Assembly (NCBI GenBank): GCA_021776655.1 | Contig: JAJFFK010000043.1 | Coordinates: 26,012 to 90,011 of the forward strand | DNA: 64,000 bases | DNA from: Henriciella sp. | Lineage (GTDB): Bacteria > Pseudomonadota > Alphaproteobacteria > Caulobacterales > Hyphomonadaceae | Direction: 5' to 3' | Part shown: one piece after another, positions 37,107 through 46,937 of the stretch | How the letters are laid out: every line of letters starts with the position of its first letter | Position numbering within the stretch: the stretch's first letter is position 1 | Made by a program: the position numbers and the translations under genes | The notes under the pieces: model-generated | What the model saw: the letters and a program-made list of their open reading frames with translations, nothing else | Databases searched by the model: none | What the model was told of the DNA's origin: nothing

Positions 37107-38882
37107 ATGAGCACTGTTGGCGTTTCCGCAAACCGGATGGAAATCATGCAAATCGCAAAAGCGGTTGCAGAGGAAAAGTCCATCGACCAATCAATCGTGA
37201 TCGAAGCGATGGAAGAGGCAATCGAAAAGGCTGCCAAGTCCCGTTACGGTCAAGAGCATGATATTCGTGCGATCATTGACCGCGAAACCGGCGAACAAAC
37301 CCTGTGGCGGATTCAAACAGTTGTCGCCGACGACGAATTTGAGGATCCGGCGCAACAGCTAACTTTGGCGGATGCCAAGAAGCTGGAGGCCGACATCGAG
37401 ATTGGCGGCGAGATCAAAGAAGAGCTGCCACCGTTTGATTTTGGCCGGGTTGCGGCCCAGACCGCCAAACAGGTGATCATGCAGAAAGTGCGTGACGCTG
37501 AGCGCGAGCGCCAGTTCAATGAGTATAAAGACCGTGAAGGCGAGATCATCAACGGCATCGTCAAGCGCGTCGAATATGGCCACGTCATCGTCGATCTTGG
37601 CCGCGCCGAGGGCATCATTCGCCGCAATGACGGTATTCCGCGCGAGAACTTTCAGCCCAATGACCGGGTCCGTGCTTACCTTTACAAGGTCAGCCGTGAG
37701 ATCAAGGGGCCGCAAATTTTTCTCTCACGTGCCCACCCTGACTTCATGATCAAACTGTTCGCGGCCGAAGTGCCGGAAGTTTATGAAGGCGTGATCGAGA
37801 TCAAATCCTGTGCCCGAGATGCCGGATCGCGCGCCAAGATTGGCGTGATCTCGAATGACAGCTCAATCGATCCGGTTGGCGCTTGCGTTGGGATGCGCGG
37901 CGCGCGGGTTCAGGCCGTCGTTGGCGAACTGTCCGGTGAGAAAATCGATATCATTCCGTGGAATTATGATGATGCGACCTTCATCGTGAACGCCTTGCAG
38001 CCAGCCGAGGTTACAAAAGTTGTGCTCGACGAGGAAGAGCACCGCGTCGAGGTTGTGGTTGCAGATGATCAGTTCCCGCTGGCGATTGGTCGGCGCGGAC
38101 AAAACGTCCGTCTGGCCTCACAATTGTCAGGTTGGCAAATTGACCTGGTGACTGAAACTGACGATTCAGAACGCTTCCAGAAAGACTTTCAGGCCCGTAC
38201 AGACCTGTTCATGGCAGCCCTTGATGCCGACGAAACGCTGGCGCAACTGCTCGCCTCAGAGGGTTTCGAGACGGTTGAAGAGATTGCCTATGTGGCCGCC
38301 GAAGACTTCATGCAGATTGAAGGCTTCGATGAAGCTGTCGCAGCTGAAATCCAAGAACGTGCGCGCGAGTATCTTGAGAAATTGGCCGCCGAACAGAACA
38401 CCAAGCGCACCGAACTGGGTGTCGCAGACGACGTCATGGACCTTGATGGCATGACGCCTGGCTTCGCTGTGAAGCTAGGGAATAATGAAGTCAAATCGGT
38501 TGAGGATGTTGCCGGCTTGGTACCTGACGACATTACAGGCTGGCGCGAACCTGGCCCGGATGGCAAACCTGTCTGGCAGGACGGCATCCTGAAAAAGGGT
38601 GAAATGCGCAAGGCTGACGCCCAGATTTTCATCATGAAGGCGCGCGTGATCGCTGGCTGGATTGAACCTGAAGCGCTGGAACAGTTAGAAGCGGAAATGG
38701 CCGCCGAAACACTCGCAGAAGAAATGGACCTGACAGAGGAAGAGCGCGCATTGCTGGCGCTTGGTGAACTTGGCAAAGGTGGCAACAGTGCCGCAGCTGA
38801 GGAAATGGAATTCGACCTTGAGGCACTCGCTGCTGAGGGCGATCTTGCTGGAGGCGGCGATGATGCCGCAACCGAAGAATGA
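37107..38882 (+). CDS. nusA: Transcription elongation/antitermination factor NusA
   Basis: NusA binds RNA polymerase and regulates pausing, termination and rRNA antitermination. The 591-residue product has the N-terminal RNAP-binding domain (NRMEIMQIAKAVAEEKSIDQSIVIEAMEEAIEKAAKSRYG), an S1 domain (GEIINGIVKRVEYGHVIVDLGRAEGIIRR), two KH domains (SIDPVGACVGMRGARVQAVVGEL and LAIGRRGQNVRLASQL) and C-terminal helical repeats with an acidic tail. The frame is open upstream across the end of rimP; ATG 37107 with GAAGG fits. The 3' end overlaps the YlxR gene by 20 bp. Confidence 0.97.
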   Translation: MSTVGVSANRMEIMQIAKAVAEEKSIDQSIVIEAMEEAIEKAAKSRYGQEHDIRAIIDRETGEQTLWRIQTVVADDEFEDPAQQLTLADAKKLEADIEIGGEIKEELPPFDFGRVAAQTAKQVIMQKVRDAERERQFNEYKDREGEIINGIVKRVEYGHVIVDLGRAEGIIRRNDGIPRENFQPNDRVRAYLYKVSREIKGPQIFLSRAHPDFMIKLFAAEVPEVYEGVIEIKSCARDAGSRAKIGVISNDSSIDPVGACVGMRGARVQAVVGELSGEKIDIIPWNYDDATFIVNALQPAEVTKVVLDEEEHRVEVVVADDQFPLAIGRRGQNVRLASQLSGWQIDLVTETDDSERFQKDFQARTDLFMAALDADETLAQLLASEGFETVEEIAYVAAEDFMQIEGFDEAVAAEIQERAREYLEKLAAEQNTKRTELGVADDVMDLDGMTPGFAVKLGNNEVKSVEDVAGLVPDDITGWREPGPDGKPVWQDGILKKGEMRKADAQIFIMKARVIAGWIEPEALEQLEAEMAAETLAEEMDLTEEERALLALGELGKGGNSAAAEEMEFDLEALAAEGDLAGGGDDAATEE

Positions 38883-39543
38883 GCCTGAACAGCGCCCGCT
38901 AACGGCGCGCGAGGAAAAAGCCGCTGGCGGACCCATCCGCCAGTGCGCTGTCACGCGCGAGCACCACAAACCGGACGGATTGATCCGATTTGTCCGCAGC
39001 CCTGACGGCCTGGCTATGCCGGACGTAAACGGAAAATTACCGGGCCGTGGCGCTTGGGTCAAAGCCTATCGCGGGACAGTCACCAAAGCGGTCGAAACTG
39101 ACGCCTTTTCACGCGCTTTCAAAACAAAAACAAAACCAATGGAAGCCATTTCTGACGAGATTGAGCGGCAACTGGCGCGGCGCTGCATTGGCTTGATTGG
39201 TATGGCAAAAAAAGGCGGCCTTGCGGTGATTGGATTTGACCAGGTGCGCGCCTATATCCGCAAGGATGAGCCAGGCTGGCTGCTTGAAGCCAGCGACGGT
39301 GCGAAAGATGGACGAAACAAGGTTCAATTTCTCGCCAAGGCGATATATGACGATGCAAAAGTGGCTGGCGCATTATCGTCTGCTGAATTGGGCATGGCCT
39401 TTGGGCGGGAGCATGTGATACATGCGCTGCTTGAGCGTGGTCGTTTGGCGAAGGCATTTGGAATTGCCTATAAGCGGCTGATTGGTTTTCGGTCCGCACC
39501 CGAGACAGAATGGTTCGCCGATCGGCGCTCGATAGAAGATTAA
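38863..39543 (+). CDS. YlxR-like RNA-binding protein fused to an L7Ae-like domain
   Basis: A 226-residue two-domain protein. Residues about 20-95 are a YlxR (DUF448) domain: [47 protein letters not shown]. Residues about 115-210 resemble the L7Ae/L30e fold ([27 protein letters not shown]...). This fused form is usual in Alphaproteobacteria, whereas in Bacillus the two are separate genes in the same operon. GGAGG precedes ATG 38863 by eight bases; the gene begins 20 bp inside nusA. It is thought to bind structured RNA. Confidence 0.9.
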   Translation: MPQPKNEPEQRPLTAREEKAAGGPIRQCAVTREHHKPDGLIRFVRSPDGLAMPDVNGKLPGRGAWVKAYRGTVTKAVETDAFSRAFKTKTKPMEAISDEIERQLARRCIGLIGMAKKGGLAVIGFDQVRAYIRKDEPGWLLEASDGAKDGRNKVQFLAKAIYDDAKVAGALSSAELGMAFGREHVIHALLERGRLAKAFGIAYKRLIGFRSAPETEWFADRRSIED

Positions 39544-39595
39544 TATTGGCCGGAAATGTTCCGACCAAGCAGGAAAGTTAGAGACTAGAACACGC

Positions 39596-42163
39596 ATGAG
39601 CGATACCAAAGACACTGGCAATACTGGCGGGCGCAAGCCTCTGACTGTTTCACGCGGGGGCGGAACCGTGAAGCAGACCTTTAGCCATGGCCGATCCAAA
39701 CAAGTCGTGGTTGAAACCAAGAAGCGGCGCGGCATAAGTCTCACCGGCAGCGGTAACAAAGGACCGGGGGGACAGAAAGCTTCAGGCGGCGGCAAGCCAC
39801 TCTCAAAACTTGCTGAAGCCGCCCGGAAGCTAGGCATCACCGAAGCGGAACTGATTGCGCGCCAAAAAGTGCTGCTGCAACGCCGTGACGCGGAAGCCAA
39901 ACGCAAGACTGCAATCGACCAACAACGCGCGCGAACGGATCGCTTGCGCGACTCACAGCAGAAAATGGTCAACACCGAAAAAGAACGCGGTGAAGCCGAG
40001 ATACGCCGCAAAGCTGAGCAAGAAGAGCGCAAACAAGCCGAAACTGAAGCGCGCAAAGAGGCTGAACCCGCTACAGCGAAACCAGCTGAGGACGCCCCCA
40101 CCAGCGGGAAAACTGGCCGTAGCGGGACGTCCGCTCCAAGTCAGGCTGATATCGAAGCGCAAGCCAGCAGCGCTGAGAGCCGCGGCAAACGCGGGCGCAG
40201 CGGCAAGGATGAGCGTCAAAAGCGTGGCAATGAGTCGGGCGGCCGTGGCCGAGGCGGTGATAGTCGTCGCCGTGGCAAGCTGACCATTGCCTCGGCGCTG
40301 GGTGATGACGGTGATCGTCAACGCTCGCTGGCATCGGTTCGCCGCGCCCGCGAACGCGAAAGAGAACGGCGTTCTGACGGCGATGCACAGGAAAAAGTCG
40401 CGGTTGAAGTGACGCTACCTGAAACCATCACCCTGCAGGAATTGGCCGGGCGGATGAATGAACGCGTCGCTGACGTGGTCAAATTCATGATGTCGCAAGG
40501 CGAAATGCTGCGCGGCAATGACACAATAGACGCCGATACAGCGGAACTGATCACCGATGAGTTTGGCCACACTGTCAAACGCGTGTCCGAAGCGGATGTT
40601 GAAATTGGCCTGGATGGCATTCTGGATAATCCGAAAGATCTGGTCGGGCGCTCGCCAATCGTCACAATCATGGGTCATGTTGACCACGGCAAGACCTCGC
40701 TTCTGGACGCCTTGCGCTCAACCGATATCGTATCGGGCGAAGCGGGCGGCATCACCCAGCATATCGGAGCCTATCAGGTTCAGTTGAAATCTGGTGAGAA
40801 AATCAGCTTCCTGGACACGCCCGGCCACGCCGCGTTCTCTGCGATGCGTGCGCGCGGTGCCAATGTCACCGACATTGTTATTCTGGTGGTTGCAGCCGAC
40901 GACTCGGTTATGCCGCAAACCATCGAAGCGATCAGCCATGCCAAGGCGGCTGAAGTCCCGATCATCGTGGCGGTCAACAAGACCGACCTGGAGGGCGCCG
41001 ACCCGACGAAAGTTCTGACCGATCTTTTGCAGCACGATATTCAGGTTGAATCGATGGGCGGCGACGTGCAAGCGATCAACGTCTCGGCGCTGACCAAGGC
41101 AGGACTTGATGAACTGACCGAGGCAATCACGCTACAGGCCGAATTGCTCGATCTGAAGGCCAATCCGAGCCGCCCAGCGGACGGGATCGTGGTTGAATCA
41201 CAGCTCGACAAAGGGCGTGGTCCAGTTGCAACTGTCCTGGTTAAACGCGGCAGCTTGAAGCGCGGCGATATTGTTGTCGCCGGGGCCCAATGGGGCAAGG
41301 TGCGCGCTCTGGTCAATGAACGTGGACAGCAGCTCAAAACCGCCGGCCCATCTATCCCAACTGAGATACTCGGCCTGGATGGCACACCAGAGCCAGGCGA
41401 TACTTTCAACGTGGTTGATAACGAAGCGCGTGCGCGCGAGATTACCGAATACCGCATGCGCCAGAAGCGCGATAAAATCGGTACTGCAACGCAGCGCGCC
41501 TCGCTTGAGCAATTCATGACCAATCTCGCCGAAGGCGTCGGCAAAGCTGATGATCTGCCAATCGTTCTGAAAGCCGATGTACAAGGGTCGGTTGAAGCGA
41601 TCACCCAGTCATTGGAGAAAATATCCACTGACGAAGTTTGCGCAAAAGTCGTGTTTGGCGCGGCGGGCGGTATTTCCGAAAGCGATATCTTGCTGGCCCA
41701 GTCAACCGGCGCTCCGGTATTTGCCTTCAATGTGCGCGCCAACAAGCAGGCGCGTGAGTTGGCCGAAAAGGAAGGCGTCGAAATCCGCTACTATTCGATC
41801 ATCTATCAGTTGATCGATGATGTGAAAGACAGCCTGTCAGGCATGCTGTCACCAGAGCGCAAAGAGACCTTCATCGGGTACGCCGACATATTGGAAGTCT
41901 TCAACATCACCAAGGCTGGCAAAGTTGCCGGCTGTAAGATCACCGAAGGTGTGGTCAAGCGCGGCTGCGGTGTTCGCCTGCTACGTGACGATGTCGTGAT
42001 CCACGAAGGCAATCTCAAAACGCTCAAGCGCTTCAAGGATGAGGTTGCCGAGGTGACCAATGGCATGGAATGCGGCATGGCCTTTGAAAAGTACGAAGAC
42101 ATACGTGCCGGTGATCGGATCGAGTGTTTCGAGATTGAGATGATTGCCCGCAAGCTGGATTAG
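39596..42163 (+). CDS. infB: Translation initiation factor IF-2
   Basis: IF-2 delivers fMet-tRNA to the 30S P-site and drives subunit joining with GTP. The 855-residue product has the N-terminal [13 protein letters not shown] patch, a long charged coiled-coil/disordered region rich in Lys, Glu, Arg and Gly (about residues 85-265), the IF-2N helix ([27 protein letters not shown]) and the G domain: GHVDHGKT at 360-367, [12 protein letters not shown]. Domains II-IV follow to the C terminus, including [16 protein letters not shown]. All landmarks are intact. A hairpin follows 26 bp after the stop. Confidence 0.97.
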   Translation: MSDTKDTGNTGGRKPLTVSRGGGTVKQTFSHGRSKQVVVETKKRRGISLTGSGNKGPGGQKASGGGKPLSKLAEAARKLGITEAELIARQKVLLQRRDAEAKRKTAIDQQRARTDRLRDSQQKMVNTEKERGEAEIRRKAEQEERKQAETEARKEAEPATAKPAEDAPTSGKTGRSGTSAPSQADIEAQASSAESRGKRGRSGKDERQKRGNESGGRGRGGDSRRRGKLTIASALGDDGDRQRSLASVRRARERERERRSDGDAQEKVAVEVTLPETITLQELAGRMNERVADVVKFMMSQGEMLRGNDTIDADTAELITDEFGHTVKRVSEADVEIGLDGILDNPKDLVGRSPIVTIMGHVDHGKTSLLDALRSTDIVSGEAGGITQHIGAYQVQLKSGEKISFLDTPGHAAFSAMRARGANVTDIVILVVAADDSVMPQTIEAISHAKAAEVPIIVAVNKTDLEGADPTKVLTDLLQHDIQVESMGGDVQAINVSALTKAGLDELTEAITLQAELLDLKANPSRPADGIVVESQLDKGRGPVATVLVKRGSLKRGDIVVAGAQWGKVRALVNERGQQLKTAGPSIPTEILGLDGTPEPGDTFNVVDNEARAREITEYRMRQKRDKIGTATQRASLEQFMTNLAEGVGKADDLPIVLKADVQGSVEAITQSLEKISTDEVCAKVVFGAAGGISESDILLAQSTGAPVFAFNVRANKQARELAEKEGVEIRYYSIIYQLIDDVKDSLSGMLSPERKETFIGYADILEVFNITKAGKVAGCKITEGVVKRGCGVRLLRDDVVIHEGNLKTLKRFKDEVAEVTNGMECGMAFEKYEDIRAGDRIECFEIEMIARKLD

Positions 42164-42189
42164 GCTCTAAATTCAATCACACATAATCT

Positions 42190-42232
42190 GTCAGACCATG
42201 CTTGAAAAAATCAAGCGCGGTCTGACTGTTTT
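42190..42232 (+). terminator. Hairpin after infB (terminator or attenuator)
   Basis: GTCAGACC (42190-42197) pairs with GGTCTGAC (42219-42226), with an inner GCTTGA/TCAAGC stem, followed by TGTTTT. The T-run is short and rbfA lies downstream on the same strand, so partial termination or attenuation inside the operon is plausible. Confidence 0.7.
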
Positions 42233-42282
42233 CAGCCTTCACATTTTCCTTTGGCCAAGGTTTTTACTGTATGGGTGGGGTC

Positions 42283-42813
42283 ATGACCGAACCCTCCACC
42301 GCCCTCGCAATCTCTGGCGCCCTTAGCCAGAAGGATATCAAACGCCTGACCAGCGCCATGCGCGGATCCAGCATTGGCCCAACCACACTCTATTATGCAG
42401 GGGTCACCGCGCCGGTCATCGGGGCTGGCATGGCATTGTTGACCTCCGGTGCGTTCGAGTTGACGACGATGAGCGCTTATTGGCGCACTATGTTATCAGC
42501 GATCATTGCAGCGATGGCTGGGATCGTTTGGTATATCATCTTCATGCGCTGGGCCTATCGCCATCGCCACGGCCGTGCCGGTGAAACCGAGCAAAACTCC
42601 GATGTATCCCTGACCGACACGTTGATTAGTGTCCGCCGTGGCCCGGTCGAAACTCGCATCGACTGGTCAGCCCTGTCGGAAATCATCAAGAAGCGGCGAT
42701 TTGTGCTATTACGATTTGACGGGGCTGATCCGTTAATAGTACCCGACAGCTGGTTCAAAGATAAGGCAGCCCGGCAGGAGTTCCTGCACCGGCTGGAAGA
42801 AGGGATGGCCTGA
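42283..42813 (+). CDS. YcxB-like membrane protein between infB and rbfA
   Basis: A 176-residue protein with two hydrophobic helices (about TTLYYAGVTAPVIGAGMALL and MLSAIIAAMAGIVWYIIFM) and a C-terminal cytoplasmic beta-rich domain (TLISVRRGPVETRIDWSALSEIIKKRRFVLLRFDGADPLIVPDSWF) that resembles YcxB. Function unknown. ATG 42283 with GTGGGG upstream is preferred to ATG 42271. Its stop codon overlaps the rbfA start (TGATG), so rbfA translation is coupled to this gene. Confidence 0.78.
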   Translation: MTEPSTALAISGALSQKDIKRLTSAMRGSSIGPTTLYYAGVTAPVIGAGMALLTSGAFELTTMSAYWRTMLSAIIAAMAGIVWYIIFMRWAYRHRHGRAGETEQNSDVSLTDTLISVRRGPVETRIDWSALSEIIKKRRFVLLRFDGADPLIVPDSWFKDKAARQEFLHRLEEGMA

Positions 42814-43220
42814 TGGCACGTGGCGGAAAGCGAACTGGCGGCTCGGTTGAGCCTTCGCAACGTCAACTCAGAGCTGGTGAACTGATCCGGCATGCTTTGG
42901 TCGACATCCTGATCCGTGAAGAGTTTCGCGATCCGGATCTGCAAAATGTCACTGTGACCATTGGCGAAGTGCGCAGTTCCCCGGACCTTCGTCATGCCAT
43001 GATCTTTTGCTCGCCACTTGGCGTCACCGACAAGGAAACGATCGAAAAAACCGCGACGGCCCTAAACCGGGCCGCATCGTTTCTACGCGGGCGGCTCGGA
43101 CGCCAAATCGATATGAAATTTACCCCGCAACTGCACTTCATTCCCGACCTGTCCTATGATGAGGCCAGTGCGATGGACGCTGTCTTTCGCCGCACTGAAG
43201 TCGCTCGCGACCTGGACTAG
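42813..43220 (+). CDS. rbfA: Ribosome-binding factor A
   Basis: RbfA is a 30S assembly and cold-adaptation factor with a KH-like fold. The 135-residue product has PSQRQLRAGELIRHALVDILIREEFRDPDL, VTIGEVRSSPDLRHAMIFCSPLG and the late LGRQIDMKFTPQLHFIPDLSYDEASAMDAVFRR. ATG 42813 overlaps the preceding stop. Its TAG stop overlaps that of the convergent HxlR gene (CTAG). Confidence 0.95.
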   Translation: MARGGKRTGGSVEPSQRQLRAGELIRHALVDILIREEFRDPDLQNVTVTIGEVRSSPDLRHAMIFCSPLGVTDKETIEKTATALNRAASFLRGRLGRQIDMKFTPQLHFIPDLSYDEASAMDAVFRRTEVARDLD

Positions 43221-43555
43221 GTCTTTGTCGGCCGCCGGATCGGCAAGTGCTTCTTGCCCCAGTCGAACAGGACACGCAGCGCCGGCTCAAGCTCCTTGCC
43301 CTTGTCGGTCAGAACATATTCGCAGCGCTTTAGTCCTGTCGCTTGCGGGCGTTTATCCAGAATATCTGCCTCGACCAATCGTTTCAATCGGCCTGCCACG
43401 ACATGCCGGGTTGCACCTGTGCTTTGGACGAACTGGTCAAACCGGCTGAGGCCCTGAAAACAATCGCGCAGGATCAGCATTGTCCAGCGATCGCCGACGA
43501 CAGAGAGTGTTCTGGCAATCGGGCACCAATTTTCGTCAAGGTCGGTCCATTTCAT
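43217..43555 (-). CDS. HxlR-family winged-helix transcriptional regulator
   Basis: A 112-residue regulator with the full HxlR pattern: NWCPIARTLSVVGDRWTMLILRDCFQGLSRFDQFVQSTGATRHVVAGRLKRLVEADILDKR. The N-terminal cysteine C11 in W-C-P-I is the conserved HxlR position that serves as a redox sensor in some members. ATG 43555 has AAGAGG before it; the frame open upstream across the divergent promoter region is not coding. It is divergent from an SDR gene and an isomerase gene, its probable targets. Confidence 0.9.
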   Translation of the reverse strand: MKWTDLDENWCPIARTLSVVGDRWTMLILRDCFQGLSRFDQFVQSTGATRHVVAGRLKRLVEADILDKRPQATGLKRCEYVLTDKGKELEPALRVLFDWGKKHLPIRRPTKT

Positions 43556-43612
43556 CGCTTGCCTCTTAAGGTAATTTGAGCAAAGTTCCAAATCGAAACT
43601 ATAGGTATCAAT

Positions 43613-44338
43613 GTGACTGAAACATCCGCACTCATCATTGGCGCAGGTGACGCGACAGGCGGCGCGATTGCACGGCGGTTTGCGAAAGGCGGTTACATCA
43701 CCGTCTGCACCAGGCGCAATCAGGATCAATTACAGCCACTGGTCGCACAAATAGTAGCCGCCGGTGGGCGCGCCGTCGGTCTTGGATCTGACGCCCGCGA
43801 TGAAGACCAAGTCATCGATCTGTTCAACCGGGTTGAGACTGAGATCGCTCCGATCGGCGCGGTAATTTTCAATATTGGCGCAAATGTCTATTTCGGGATC
43901 GAGGACACGACCGCACGGGTCTACCGCAAAGTATGGGAGATGGCGGCGTTTGCCGGGTTTCTGGCGGGACGAGAGGCGGCCCGGCGGATGGTGCCACGCG
44001 GCAAGGGCACAATTATCTTCACAGGGGCGACGGCGTCACTGCGCGGGTCGGCTGGGTTCTCGGCCTTTGCCAGTGCCAAGTTTGCGCTGCGTGCATTGGC
44101 ACAATCAATGGCGCGAGAACTGGGCCCGAAAGGGATCCATGTTGCTCATTCGATCATTGATGGCGCGATTGACACAGCCTGGATCGCGGAGAATTTCCCC
44201 GAGCGTTACAAGCTGAAAGAGCAAGACGGTATCGTTGATCCTGAAGCGATTGCCGAGGCGTATTGGCAGTTACACATCCAACCGAAAAGTGCATGGACGC
44301 ATGAGCTCGATCTGCGGCCATGGATGGAAAAGTTCTAG
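43613..44338 (+). CDS. SDR-family protein with Phe in place of the catalytic Tyr
   Basis: A 241-residue short-chain dehydrogenase-fold protein. The cofactor loop SALIIGAGDATGGAIARRFAKGG is a variant of TGxxxGxG. A serine-containing strand IIFTGATASLRGSAG is followed by FSAFASAKFALRALAQSMARELG, where the Y-x3-K pair is F-x3-K. I recall this F-A-x-A-K form as a recurring subfamily, so it may be clade-wide, not decay. The start is GTG 43613. It is divergent from the HxlR regulator gene and followed after 21 bp by the isomerase gene. Enzymatic role uncertain. Confidence 0.82.
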   Translation: MTETSALIIGAGDATGGAIARRFAKGGYITVCTRRNQDQLQPLVAQIVAAGGRAVGLGSDARDEDQVIDLFNRVETEIAPIGAVIFNIGANVYFGIEDTTARVYRKVWEMAAFAGFLAGREAARRMVPRGKGTIIFTGATASLRGSAGFSAFASAKFALRALAQSMARELGPKGIHVAHSIIDGAIDTAWIAENFPERYKLKEQDGIVDPEAIAEAYWQLHIQPKSAWTHELDLRPWMEKF

Positions 44339-44359
44339 ATCAATATTGAGGAGGCCGTG

Positions 44360-44956
44360 ATGGCGAAACAAGTTGAGTATTTTTTTGATTTTGTCAGCGC
44401 ATATTCGTATGTCGGACATTCAGCCGTGCTGAAGATGATTGAGCGCACCGGCGCAGACTTGCTAGTGCGCCCAATGTTTCTTGGCGGCGTGATGCAGGCA
44501 ACCGGCAATCGCCCGCCCGGCATGGTCGCGGCCAAGGGCGCGTATTTGACCAAGGATCTCGCGCGCTGTTGTAAACGCTATGGCATCACCATGCATATGA
44601 ACCCGAACTTTCCGATGAATACGCGGGGGCTGACCCGTGCCGCGATAGGTCTCGCCAATGATCCGGCACAGCAGGCAAAATTTATTCAAGCGGCGTTCGA
44701 TATGTGTTGGAATGATCCAACCGGGATTGACCCTAACGATCCAGTCGCCTTGTCAGTTGCTCTGGCGAAAGCAGGCTTCGATGCTGACCAGATCATGGCA
44801 CTGGCAAATGATCCGGCAAACAAGGGCGCGCTAAAAGCCAATACCGATGAAGCCGTTGAGCGCGGTGCATTTGGCGCACCGACCTTCTTCGTCAACGGCG
44901 AAATGTATTTCGGTCATGATCGCCTCGACTATGTCGAAGAGGCGCTCGACGCCTAA
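44360..44956 (+). CDS. 2-hydroxychromene-2-carboxylate isomerase-like protein (DsbA fold)
   Basis: A 198-residue thioredoxin-fold protein of the HCCA-isomerase/kappa-GST group. The start VEYFFDFVSAYSYVGHSAV, with the glutathione-contacting serine region, and the late GAFGAPTFFVNGEMYFGHDRLDYVEEAL are typical. Members isomerise aromatic intermediates with glutathione. GAGGAGG before ATG 44360 supports the start. It follows the SDR gene on the same strand, so HxlR-SDR-isomerase is a small catabolic or detoxification unit. Confidence 0.88.
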   Translation: MAKQVEYFFDFVSAYSYVGHSAVLKMIERTGADLLVRPMFLGGVMQATGNRPPGMVAAKGAYLTKDLARCCKRYGITMHMNPNFPMNTRGLTRAAIGLANDPAQQAKFIQAAFDMCWNDPTGIDPNDPVALSVALAKAGFDADQIMALANDPANKGALKANTDEAVERGAFGAPTFFVNGEMYFGHDRLDYVEEALDA

Positions 44957-45951
44957 ACGTCGATTCCGGCAGCCTTTGCCAGTGCGGTGAGGGGTGTTTC
45001 AGGACGCGGACCGTAATGTGAGATGACCTCCGCCGCAGCGATATGGCCAAGGCGGGCGCAGGTCGCGAGCGGCAGGTCATGTGTGATACCATACAGGAAG
45101 CCAGCGGCGTATTGATCACCTGCGCCGGTTGTATCGACGACCTTTTCGACAGGTTCGGCAGGCACGGTAATTGGATCACCGTCGCCGATGACGACAGAGC
45201 CTTTTTCAGAGCGGGTGATGGCGGCTAGAGATGTGTCGGCGCGCAAAAGTTCAATGGCGGCGTCGAAATTATCTATTTCGTAGAGCGAAAGCAACTCTTC
45301 TTCATTCGCAAACAGGATATCAATCTGACCGCGAATCAGTTGGCGGAAGCTGGCGCGGTGGCGATCAACGCAGAAGCTATCCGACAGGGTCAGCGAGACT
45401 TTGCGACCAGCGGCATGGGCGACCTCAGCGGCGTGAATGAAAGCAGATTTGGCGACTTCTTTGTCGAACAGATAGCCTTCGAGGTATAAGATTTTGCCAG
45501 CCTGAATCGTTTCAATGTCGACGTCTGCCGGTGCAAATTCGACCGAGGCTCCAAGATAGGTGTTCATGCTGCGCGCGCCATCTGGTGTGACAAAGATAAT
45601 TGAACGCGCTGTGGCTTCGCCGTTCAGGAGTGGCGCGGTGTCGAATGGCACGCCAATCTTGGCCATATCGGCCCGAAACACTTCGCCAAGGCGGTCATCC
45701 GCGACTTTGCCAACATAAGCTGCCGAGCCGCCAAAACTGGCAATCCCGGCAATCGTATTGGCACCAGAGCCGCCAGAGGTTTCCAGCGCGTTTTTCGATG
45801 CCTTGGTTAGCGTGTCGGCGCGATCAGCTTCGATCAGGTTCATATTGTTCTTGATGATGCCCCATTGCGCCAGGAACGCGTCATCAGTTTGCGAGATCAC
45901 ATCAACAATTGCATTGCCAAGGCCGACAACGTCATAGCGCGCTTTAGTCAT
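44953..45951 (-). CDS. PfkB-family kinase, adenosine kinase-like
   Basis: A 332-residue ribokinase-fold kinase. The N-terminal GGSGANTIAGIASFGGSAAYVGKVADDRLGEVF and the C-terminal anion-hole VVDTTGAGDQYAAGFLYG (D279 is the catalytic base) are the two PfkB signatures. The NNMNLIEAD segment resembles bacterial adenosine kinase-like members. Substrate (adenosine or another ribofuranosyl sugar) is inferred only from similarity. AGGGAAA precedes the start. Convergent with the isomerase gene, overlapping by 4 bp. Confidence 0.88.
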   Translation of the reverse strand: MTKARYDVVGLGNAIVDVISQTDDAFLAQWGIIKNNMNLIEADRADTLTKASKNALETSGGSGANTIAGIASFGGSAAYVGKVADDRLGEVFRADMAKIGVPFDTAPLLNGEATARSIIFVTPDGARSMNTYLGASVEFAPADVDIETIQAGKILYLEGYLFDKEVAKSAFIHAAEVAHAAGRKVSLTLSDSFCVDRHRASFRQLIRGQIDILFANEEELLSLYEIDNFDAAIELLRADTSLAAITRSEKGSVVIGDGDPITVPAEPVEKVVDTTGAGDQYAAGFLYGITHDLPLATCARLGHIAAAEVISHYGPRPETPLTALAKAAGIDV

Positions 45952-46037
45952 TCGAATTTCCCTGTAGACACCAATCGCTGCGACTTGCCAGACCGGGGCG
46001 ATAGACGCAAGCGTTTCAAGCGGTTAGAGGCCTTGCC

Positions 46038-46937
46038 ATGAAGATCGCTTACCTCTCCTCGACGGTGACACTGCCCGGATCACCGACCCGCCGCAGTGAT
46101 GCGTTTGAGCATGATTATATGATGACAGCACTGCGCGGCCCGATGGCAGAACACGGGATGCAGATCGAAGAGATTGCCTGGAATGACCGGACCGCCGATT
46201 GGGCCGGTTATGACGCTGCGGTCATTGGCACGACCTGGGATTATTCGGATCATCAAGCGGTATTTCTTGAGACGTTGGACCAAATCGAAGCGGTTACCCC
46301 ACTGTATAATCCAGCCGGCCTCGTGCGCTGGAACAGCCATAAGGGGTATTTGCGTGATCTGGAGGAAAAGGGCGCGCGTCTTATTCCGACACTTTGGCTG
46401 GATGACGTGACGCCATTAAAGGTCAAAGCCGCCTTTGCAACATTGAGCAGTGATGACCTGGTGTTCAAGCGGCAAATTGGGGCTGGGGCGGCCGGGCAGC
46501 ACCGCCTGAAACCCGGCGATCCGATCCCCGACATGCCACACCCGATAATGGTGCAGCCTTTCCTCAGGATGATCCAAACCGAGGGCGAGTACAGCTTCAT
46601 CTTTATCGATGGCGCGTTTTGTCATGCCTTGATCAAGCGTGCGGCAGACGGCGATTACCGGATCCAATCGGCCTATGGCGGTGTTGAAGAGGCGATTGTG
46701 CCGTCAGCGAAGGATTTAGCCGCCGCTAAAGCCGTGCTCGCCACGCTACAGATGCCGCCATTGGAGGCGCAATCCACGGCCCCGCTCTATGCCCGCGTCG
46801 ACATGTTGCGCGGCGAAGATGGCGCCCTGTTGCTAATGGAGTTGGAACTGATCGAGCCATATCTATATCCGCTGCAAGGCCCAGAACTGGGGCCAAGACT
46901 GGCCGAGGCTTTGGCGCGGCGGCTTAATCGTCTTTGA
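46038..46937 (+). CDS. ATP-grasp-fold protein of unknown substrate
   Basis: A 299-residue protein resembling the RimK/DcsG/glutathione-synthetase ATP-grasp group. An N-terminal Rossmann-like part (IAYLSSTVTLPG..., AAVIGTTWDYSDH) is followed by VFKRQIGAGAAGQHRL and IMVQPFLRMIQTEGEYSFIFIDGAFCHALIKRA, which fit the nucleotide-binding lysines and hinge, and ALLLMELELIEPYLYP for the metal-binding acidic residues. Such enzymes ligate a carboxylate to an amine or amino acid. The substrate is unknown. Its 3' end overlaps the convergent antiporter gene by 14 bp. Confidence 0.8.
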   Translation: MKIAYLSSTVTLPGSPTRRSDAFEHDYMMTALRGPMAEHGMQIEEIAWNDRTADWAGYDAAVIGTTWDYSDHQAVFLETLDQIEAVTPLYNPAGLVRWNSHKGYLRDLEEKGARLIPTLWLDDVTPLKVKAAFATLSSDDLVFKRQIGAGAAGQHRLKPGDPIPDMPHPIMVQPFLRMIQTEGEYSFIFIDGAFCHALIKRAADGDYRIQSAYGGVEEAIVPSAKDLAAAKAVLATLQMPPLEAQSTAPLYARVDMLRGEDGALLLMELELIEPYLYPLQGPELGPRLAEALARRLNRL

